From: Hippasteria phrygiana
Taxonomy: Eukaryota; Echinodermata; Asteroidea; Valvatida; Goniasteridae
Length of the DNA: 64,000 nt
Direction: 5' to 3'
NCBI GenBank assembly: GCA_037893225.1
Contig: JAZGUH010000184.1
Location: 558,001 to 622,000 of the forward strand
The notes under the pieces were generated by a model, which made no database searches, was not told the DNA's origin, and saw nothing but the letters and a program-made list of their open reading frames with translations. How positions within the stretch are numbered: the first letter of the stretch is position 1; the number at the start of each line of letters is the position of its first letter. This document shows, piece after piece, positions 56,219-64,000 of the stretch. Made by a program: the position numbers and the translations under genes.

Positions 56219-58130
56219 TAATGACCCTTTTCGCAATTATGTACAAATGCATTTTTCTGGAAATAGAAGATCCTTCCTTGATTTCTTAATCAATACCTTG
56301 ACTACACACACACGTGAGTCAAAAGATACAGATGTCATGAATCAGTTTGATGGGAGTCTTTCAAAGGACGATTTGTTGTATGTCCTCAAGGGAGCATATG
56401 AGAACAAGTCTCGAAAAAGAAGTGTGACACAAAACATGACAAAAGACTGTATCCATGAAATGTACAAATATTTACACCCAGTTCAATCCGAAGACATGAT
56501 TCATATGTTTGATAATTTAAGTGGCACAAGACTTATGCCGGAGATAAAGAAAAAAATACCAGGTATTTTGCCCTCTTCTGCAAGTGATCGATTTGCCAAA
56601 CGTATGTATCTGAGAGAATTTGGGGCAATTCTCTTACCGAAAAGAACTGCTACTGGTTGGTTGGTTGGTTTGTTTATTGAGCCTAGTCGACTACTAGATA
56701 TTCTCATGTTTCTGTACCCGTTTTTTACCCAAGATTTACACATAAGGCTGTGGGGAGATGGCAGAGAGATTGGGGGCCGTCACAGTACTCTTCTTAATAG
56801 TTTGTCTCTTCTTAACAATGATTTGTTATTGCATAACATTCCATACCAAAGCCCTGAACACACATTTCCGTTTGCAATATTTCACGAGAGCGATTCAAGG
56901 GACAACCTTGAAATGAACATCAGACCGGATAATTTCATTGAAAGGATTATCGATAAGGATCAGGGATGCAACTGATGGCACTAAGTTGTACTTAAGTGGT
57001 GATAAAATGTTTTTGATTAAAGTGCTTGATGGTTCAAAACAATTAAGTCCAACATCAGAATTCGGATGGAATCTTTATCATTATGCCAGTAAAGAACAGA
57101 AACGTGAAGTGGCTGCAAATGGTCTCAGAACTGATATTGAGGTGCTTGTAGACAGAAAGCACCCAGAATCACTTATTCCATCCATCCTGTCAATCACATG
57201 GTATTTGATACTCTACACGGGCTGACAAGAATAGTTGAAAAGTTATTAGCCCTTGAAGTAAAAAAAAATCATGTCAGAGGAAAATAAAAATCAACAAACA
57301 CACAGTAATTTAACTTCGTCAAAGCACCTAATTGCAAATTTAGTTTCAAATATAAACAAAAGAGGCATACGGCAAGGCAATTTTCAAATTCATTTTGACA
57401 AAACTGGAAAGCTAGAGCCCATAACTCTTAACATGCTTTCGGCATAATTAGTCCCCCACCGACAGGTAGAGAGACTGACTTTCCACCCGTCGTTGAGAAG
57501 GTCGTTTCAACTCGTCCTCTACCAACTTCAGTTTCAAAAGAGATAGCCTCCTACATAGATAGGACTTCAGCTGGCATTGTGACAGAATATGATGTCAGTA
57601 ATATTTGGAGCAGTCTCCATGAAATATATATTATTCTCAAAACAGAACCAGAACCCGAACTACTTCCAGGTAAACCTAAAGGGTCTCTACGCCCGGATGA
57701 TTATGCGTGGGGATACAATGACGAAACGAAAGTCAAGTATAAGAAACACGCAGAGAGTTTCTATCAATTGTTCTGCAGTCGAAATACATGGCAAAAGATC
57801 ACCCCGTATATGATTAAATTTATAGATTATGCAAGATTTTTTATGGAGAATTTAGATTTTCCAATGTGTCGTTTTCAAACAGAAGATGGGGAACACCTAA
57901 ATTACAACCACAGTCGACATTATTTCCAACATACTACAAGACACGGTGGTAAAAATAAAAAAGACCCACAGCTGTCGGTTTTTTCAACAATGTATCGCAA
58001 ATTATCCTATCAGATCATGTCATCTTCACAAACGAGTGAAGATTACAAATTGTTTGTCAAGAAGCACACTGCAGCATGCCGGATACAAATTAAACAGTTT
58101 TTCGGGGTTATCTCACCAGGAAGCTTCTAG
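56219..58130 (+). pseudogene. DDE-like transposase core of the composite element
   Basis: 56247-56975 contains LRLWGDGREIGGRHSTLLN-type sequence (DLHIRLWGDGREIGGRHST), FAIFHESDSRDNLEMNI. After a frame change come 56938-57180 (LKVLDGSKQLSP-like) and, in a third frame, HMVFDTLHGLTRIVEKLLAL (about 57195-57255). 57579-58130 has WQKITPYMIKFIDYARFF and TEDGEHLNYNHSRHYFQHTT, then RHGGKNKKDPQLSVF. D (WGDGR), D (FDTLHGLTR) and E (DGEHLNYNHSRHYF) are in the order and spacing expected of an RNase H-fold DDE transposase, and the same block order occurs in high-copy uncharacterised animal proteins I know of. Frameshifts and stops (for example about 57285) make this copy inactive. Confidence 0.55.
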
Positions 58131-58954
58131 TTGAAAAGGGTTGGAATAAACAACCATGTGAAAAGCTTGAGGTTGAGCAAAATCACAAAATATTAGATGA
58201 AATCCAGGTGATACAGTATAGGGTTTGTCCAAATCAACCACAAGCGGAAGGAGGCATCTTCTCAAATATGTCGTTTGTTCTCGTGGGAGCTGTGCCAAAT
58301 CATCAGCCAGGTACAAAGTGGACACAAGATAAATTAATGACAACGATCATTTCCCTTGGCGGAAAGGTTAGCAAAAACTTACCTGGGAACACCAAAGGTC
58401 GTTCAACAAAAATGTATCACATCCTTGTAAATGGAAATACTTTAAATGGCAAAAAAATCCTGATACTGTTAGGGAAGGTCTTCAGCGCAAGTATCTTGTT
58501 CTTGATTACTCATTTGTTTTCAAGTGTATTGAAGAGGATGTGCTTGTTGACAAGCATTTACACACACCCGACCTTACTGACATACTCCGTACCGTTACTC
58601 AACAACCAACACTTTAACAAAAACATACGTATGATTAGTCTCTTAAAAAAGTCAAAGACAAGGTGCTCATCCATTAAAAGTGATAAAAGCTCTAAAGTAG
58701 AGAGTAACGTTTCAGTGTTTTACGCAAATTTGAAGAGGACGGAAGTTATGAAAGGTTCAAAGAACTCTTTCCATGAACAAGCTCAGTTCTTTGGACAATG
58801 TTGCAAATACTATGCTACTTTACCTGAAGATGAAAAGAAGAAGTACAGGCAGTTAGCATGGCTAAAAAAAAAAGTGAACAGTAAAAAGGAAAAACTGAGA
58901 CAAGAACTGGCTAATTATAACTTGCCAGATAATCCTTTGTATAAAACACTGTAA
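58131..58954 (+). pseudogene. BRCT domain and HMG-like C-terminus of the composite element
   Basis: The ORF 58208-58954 (opening CTG/TTG-type, not a true start) holds GGIFSNMSFVLVGAVPNHQP, then WTQDKLMTTIISLGGKVSKN and STKMYHILV: strand, helix with L-GG-K-V, strand, as in BRCT domains that bind phosphoproteins or DNA ends. The C-terminal SVFYANLKRTEVMKGSKNSF, EDEKKKYRQLAWLKKK fits an HMG box third helix (E-K-x-K-Y-x-x-x-A). A frame break separates it from the DDE part (58130-58208). AATAAA signals follow at 58956 and 59019. Both domain calls are by eye. Confidence 0.5.
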
Positions 58955-59963
58955 AAATAAATTCCTGTAATCTCCTGTGAAATATTTTGATCATCAGTCA
59001 TAAACTGTCTTACTCGTGAATAAACTGTAATGTTTGATGTATCCGCCACATCCATTGCACGACAATACAACCTCATACAATTCATCCTATTAAATTCCCT
59101 TTATTATGAAAGATTTTTTTAACGGAGGCAGCAAAATAGACCAAGCCCATCCCACAGTGATCTGATTATAAAGCCGTATTTACAACTGAAAGTAAATTGA
59201 AGTGGCACAAAGTATTGATATTGTGCTAACCACGAAGAGTGTGCTAAATTACCAAAAGTTGTGTAGCCTCATTTATTTTAAGGAGAGGCACAATGTTACA
59301 ACTTTGATAATAATGACTTACCTATAAAGTACATCCCAGTACATGTGTGCATCATACACACAAACTGTGTGCACGTGCAAATTCAGAGAAACAGAATTGC
59401 GCTAAAGTTTATGTGAAAGTACAACAAAGTTTTAATCCAAAATACATGTGAGATTAGTTTTAGTTTTGAAGCTTATTTATTATGACGTTGATAATCCCTC
59501 TGACAAATAAAAGTGTTTTCTTTTTTTTTTGTATTTTTTTGTTGAAGTAAAGTGAAAACATGTTGACAAATTGCCAAGAATTTCCCAATAACTAATGTTA
59601 CACCAAAAAACGGTAAAATGCAAACAAATAAGCGGGTTTCTGGCTGATGTAATGTGGCATAATTTATATGGCCCATATTAATTAGGTTACAATTGCTGAT
59701 TCATGTTGTGTTCTAATCAACCATATTGTACAAAATAATATGAAACCTTGATAAAGTGTAGAAACACGAAGTACAGGTATGTTATTATTGTATTAATCAA
59801 CTTGTAATTTGAAAGTGTAAAATAAAGAATTAACATGTACATGTACTCTGGAATGCTGGAGGTCATGGGTTCAATCAACTTAATCTAAATTTGCATTTCT
59901 TTCCAAGCTTTCCACAACTGAAGTGTGCATTATTAACTAAATATACATGTACATGTTTTTGTC
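58955..59963. other. 3' flank, no gene
   Basis: AT-rich spacer. I looked for inverted repeats matching 53.5-53.7 kb and found none that were convincing. Confidence 0.4.
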
Positions 59964-60232
59964 TTGCAGTTCATTGAAACTGATACACCTACAGTTCAGT
60001 TTCGTAGAGATGCATACTTGTCGGGAGTAAATTGCAACCCACCCGAGCCCTCCCCACCTACTGTGAAGTTCATTTTGATTGATACTGGGATTCAGTTTCC
60101 AGACGAACTTTTGGATTCCAACTCTGAATGGCACCCCACACCAGAGCCCGCCCCATCTACTAGTACGCAACCAGATACTGTTCAGTTCATTGACAGCGAT
60201 ACGACTGTTCTACAAGCTTCGAAACAACTATG
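59964..60232 (+). CDS. Candidate exon with three degenerate TVQF(I)D repeats
   Basis: After TGTCTTGCAG the frame reads FIETDTPTVQFRRDAYLS, then PPTVKFILIDTGIQFPDELL, then PDTVQFIDSDTTVLQASKQL: repeats of about 30-45 aa ending in stop. Pro/Ser/Thr-rich spacers sit between them. No family recognised. Confidence 0.35.
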
Positions 60233-60699
60233 ATTTTAAGTCTTTCTTCAAGATATTATCCATTGTGCCTACCACGCTCACACAAAGACGTCTAAGCATG
60301 CAGGCCCAGGAATGGCTATCCGTCACCTCACAGGATCAAAACAGCTGGTTACAATTAATGTTGAGTCGAATGAGCCATTGTCTTTACTATGATGATGTGG
60401 AGGCTATGGACACTAGTCTAGCTATAAAGGAGATTGTACATGTAGCAAGATCAGAGCTGTGTGGACTACATGTAATTGTTCTCTCCAACATATCTAAAAG
60501 TCTCTGTCCAGGTTGCAGGAGACAACTATGACATAAATTAGGAGACCCTTGATGGAAAAGAAAATGACCCATGCAACCACATTGGTCATTTACGAGAGAG
60601 GCGACTTTGGTCCACTGCTTCATCACACAACTGCAGTTTCATCCCAAAGAATACAAATTCTACAAGGGAATAGTGGTAACTACGTACATGTACATTGTA

Positions 60700-60851
60700 T
60701 AATGATCTTTGTTTCTGCACATGTATCAGAGACACAAGCTAACAAGGAATGGAAGGACATCTGTGATGCCTTTGTGAAGTCCATGAATAAGCAAAAGATG
60801 AAAAGCAGCCAGGCAGCGAAGACGGCCAATCCCTATATGAACACATCCTAG
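60700..60851 (+). CDS. MADF-like exon fragment
   Basis: ETQANKEWKDICDAFVKSMN then KQKMKSSQAAKTANPYMN resembles the centre of a MADF/Myb-SANT-like DNA-binding domain (W-x-x-I/L-R-D-x-F-V-x-x-x-x-K). A stop follows at 60849. It could be a host gene exon or a Harbinger-type Myb-like protein fragment. Confidence 0.3.
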
Positions 60852-61239
60852 AAGGTATGCCTTTAATTGTATAAGTAGACTGTACACCAGTACGGTCATA
60901 TCGTCTATTCCAAATCATGTGTTGTAAAACAAAATACAGTATTGAATTCATGTGTTTGCTTCGTCAGTTGACAAAGAGCAACATCGCTGTGAATGTAGAC
61001 TCAGATCTCGACTACGAGAGTGATGTGCATGCCAGTCATAAAGGCAAGTCCGGTGAAGCCACCCATAAACCAAAGCGACATCAGTATCTGCAGTAAATCA
61101 TCAAGCACAACCCCGGTAGCCTTGCACAAGAATGCAAGGAAACGCAAACGAAGGTATATTAAATTATCTCAAAGAGGGACGGAATGGAGCAGCAGAGGAA
61201 GACAAAGACGGCCAGCTACAAGCTGACAGGGACTCTGCC

Positions 61240-62240
61240 TACAGCTTCTCTTACTTCCTGAATGGAAAGAACTGAAAGACAGAAGTTGGCCAATTAGCAG
61301 CCACAGAATTGACCTAATTTAGTTTGGCTTGCAACAATTCCTGTTTTATTTACATGACACCCTTAATTGAAAATGCAAACAAGTTCTAAATTGTTTGGGC
61401 ACACCCTAGGTAAAGAAATGTAATCAATAAATAAACTCTCAATTCTTGGGAGACGAAATGATCCTTTTCTCACCTTATCTTTAAAAAGAATTTACACTCG
61501 ATATCGGCATTATTTCAGAGTTGCTCTAAAGACACATTTGTTTTTTCAAGATACATATACAGTAGCTACCAATTTGGTTTGGATAATTTTTGGTTCATTT
61601 CTGATTTGTTTTATTGTAATGTGCCCTGAGCATCATTCTCTGGTGTATACTGGCATGTTATAAAGATTCTTTATTATATTACTCTGTGTGAGATGTTATG
61701 TATATCTTGATAGTTATGTACTTGTGAAAATATACTACACACAGCACTTGGTGGATTTTAGAGGATTCAGGAAGATTCCTGGCACCAATGCTGCGATATC
61801 TATTTATACTTAAATTACTGAAACTATTTTATTCAATATCCTTGTGCAGGGACTTACATGTATCTAACCATTTATAGGGTCACGTTAAGCAAATTGAAAT
61901 TGTTGAGTTCTATACCAATCGGCCGGAGTTCTTGTTCCCGTTCTTTTAATTTTTTCATTTACGTGTACATGTACATCACTCTAATACAACAAAAGGTATC
62001 AAGGGTTGAAGTAAGCAATAAAATGCGACCAATCAAGACACTGAATATGGAAATCCAAACAAACAACTGAATGTAAAATTACATGCACCTTAAAACAAGG
62101 ACAGACACACAATACACGTATTAAGTAAAAGGTCCCACAGTTCATTTCAATTATACAGGGCAAGTCAAAAAAGTATACCGGAATTGAGGGCCTGATCAAA
62201 CATTAATCAAACTGATATCACAACAATACTATTATCTCTC
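61240..62240. other. No gene seen
   Basis: AT-rich spacer with TACATGTACAT repeats. Small ORFs lack any motif. Confidence 0.4.
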
Positions 62241-62243
62241 TAA

Positions 62244-62390
62244 CCCTAACCCTCCAGAGCATTTTTGCTGGAACCCTGCCAGACGCATCAGATTGCATAC
62301 TTTGTCACACTGACTTGTGTGCAGAGTGCAGCAAAGTGGAGCTGTCAACACATACATGTATGCACTGTGCTGTGTCTGGCAGGGTTAGGG
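62244..62390. mobile_element. 147-bp piggyBac-like miniature element, older copy
   Basis: CCCTAACCCTCCAGAG and CTGGCAGGGTTAGGG ends and a shared interior (GACTTGTGTGCAGAGTGCAG) link it to 14999-15125. Flanks CTAA and TTTT suggest a decayed TTAA target. It includes a TACATGTATGCA expansion. Confidence 0.7.
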
Positions 62391-62405
62391 TTTTAAACTC
62401 ACTCA

Positions 62406-62649
62406 GGGGCCAATTTCCCAGAGCTGCTGAGCACAAAAATCTGCTTAGCACAAAAAAGTTCTGCTTAGTTAAAACAGGTTATCAGCAAAAAGGGCATAGG
62501 ATTTTCATGCTAAGCAAACACAAATGCCAGCCACACTGAGCGATACACTTTAATTCACATGAAAATTTGGTAATCCTGTATTTACCAAGGAAGACTTTTA
62601 ATGCTAAGCAAATCTTTGTGCTTATTAGCATCGCCGTGAAATTGGCCCC
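62406..62649. mobile_element. Miniature element with GGGGCCAATTTC ends, copy 2
   Basis: The exact inverse ends GGGGCCAATTTC and GAAATTGGCCCC, and the interior (TGCTTAGTTAAAACAGGTTA, TTCATGCTAAGCAAACA), match 29681-29922. It lies 15 bp after the piggyBac-like element. Confidence 0.85.
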
Positions 62650-64000
62650 AGGTTACAGATTATTGAGCATACATGTATATGAGGTGTCAAAGATTGTGTC
62701 GGATTGAGTGAGGTTGACTGGGAATCACTGTGTTCATACAAGTAGTGCCTTATAAGGGGTCCTACGCACAAGGATAACAATAGGGACAATGAGACCCCAC
62801 GAGGTAGTCTTTAGAAATCTTTGGGCCCCACGAGGAAGTGCTATGGAGTTTGATATTTCAAAAGGAACAAAGAACATAAATATAGGAAAGTAGGGTTAAC
62901 AATAGTGGTTCTCCATTAGGGCACATATTTGAGGATGAGTGGGTGAACACGAGCCTACATGGAAACACCAGTCAACAAACTTGGATGCCAAAGTTTTTTA
63001 CTTGTTTTGCACAGGCACCTCATACTCAGTAATTAGTAACCCGATGTTGTTAAGTGATATATCATTTTAAAGAGATCTTAAGCCACATGCTATACATTTG
63101 TTGATACTTTGATAAATATGGGACATTTTGTGGTATACTTCTTTACTCACCCTGTACTGAACACACAAGGCTACATGTACATCAACTTGTTGCCTTGCAA
63201 CACTTGTAATGTACAATTCATATTTTAAGAAAAAAGCTGCATTTAAAAAATAATACATGTACATGTAAATTGGTAGTCAGCCATATCCCCCCCCCCCCCA
63301 AAAAAAACAGATTTGTGGTCATTACCGCGTTATCTTGTTTTCAATGCAAGTACATGTAATGCATTTGTGCCAAAAGCATGTGAAGGTTCTCGACCTGCAC
63401 TGTAAGGTCTGAAGTTCTCCATTTTACATAGAAAAAACACAGAAACACCCAAATCATTAGTAGAAATTGAACCAGAATTCTATGCACACTGTACTGCAGT
63501 GTAATACATTTTGGTGGATTTTTTTTACTTCATGTTTGACGGCATTTCTTCGCAATGTTTTGTGCTTCTGGACCTTATTTTTAGCTCCAACAAATTGTTC
63601 ACACGGCCAAATACTACAACTCTTGCCTGGGAAGGGAGCATTTCAGAACTCAGAATGCCAGGAACGTTCCAATGAGAACATTACCTGTTCAGGAAAAGCT
63701 TCTGAACACTGCGCGATCCCATAAGGGAGCATTGGTCTATGCATGTACATGTACATGTATGCTTTCTCAAGAAAGACCGTTCCAGTTGGGGACACGTCAT
63801 GAACGTCGCGCAACAGGAATGTCACGACTTTTGAGACACACCCCAACTGATAACCTATGCACTGTTAGCACTCTTGCTTGGTAACCAGTAACCAACGGGT
63901 TGAATATTTTAAACGCATCCACTCAATAATTGGTGAACAGTCATTCGGAAGCCATTTTGAGCAAAACTTTTGCCTGCTAACAGGTTATCCCCACTGTTTT
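62650..64000. other. No gene seen, C-run and TACATGTA repeats
   Basis: Contains a C-run at 63290-63299, TACATGTACATGTA at 63254 and CATGTACATGTACATGTATG at 63743. The ORFs near 63467-63884 overlap on both strands and carry no recognised domain. Confidence 0.45.

Overview
The window looks like nuclear DNA of a marine invertebrate animal. Evidence: AT-rich intergenic sequence, short exons with good GT-AG boundaries and matching phases, AATAAA signals, no bacterial operons, and very many copies of the palindrome TACATGTA. Repeat families such as GGGGCCAATTTC-ended miniature elements and tRNA-derived SINE heads also fit. The RAG1-N-like, DUF4806, BEN and SAMD3-like protein types fit an echinoderm, another invertebrate deuterostome or a mollusc. 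I cannot name the species. Almost everything recognisable is mobile-element derived. The cleanest gene is a five-exon DUF4806-type gene at 26563-29113.

Layout. 0.66-2.4 kb: dead pogo/Tigger-like transposase. 2.4-3.3 kb: broken tyrosine-recombinase-like fragment. 4.1-8.3 kb: nested satellite-like array rich in TGACGTCA palindromes, containing a recent 1,307-bp tandem duplication that carried a 503-bp miniature transposon with it. 8.6-9.5 kb: BEN-domain-like ORF with a C2H2-like finger readable on the opposite strand. 10.8-15.9 kb: exons of one or more acidic, OB-fold-like and SAMD3-like genes, interrupted by small transposons and a SINE/tRNA-like sequence. 14.9-26.3 kb (segment A) and 34.1-44.4 kb (segment B): two copies of a complex segment. 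Each copy holds an OB-like exon, a LINE tail, SAMD3-like exon(s), an R2-type reverse transcriptase fragment and a broken DDE transposon. 26.5-29.1 kb: DUF4806 gene. 29.6-31.1 kb: fold-back elements. 46.3-51.0 kb: P-element/THAP9-like transposase gene in five exons, whose N-terminus resembles the RAG1 N-terminal zinc-binding region rather than a THAP domain. 53.7-59.0 kb: large decayed element joining a USP-type peptidase-like domain, a DDE-like transposase, a BRCT domain and an HMG-like C-terminus. 60-64 kb: a few exon-like ORFs and miniature elements.

The A/B duplication is useful because it supplies paralogous empty sites. Several miniature elements (two piggyBac-like with TTAA targets, one with TGTGACCC ends) are present in A and absent at the matching place in B. 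In contrast, the transposase frameshifts are shared by A and B, so the transposon was dead before the duplication. The two most interesting loci are the RAG1-N/P-element fusion and the USP/DDE/BRCT/HMG element.
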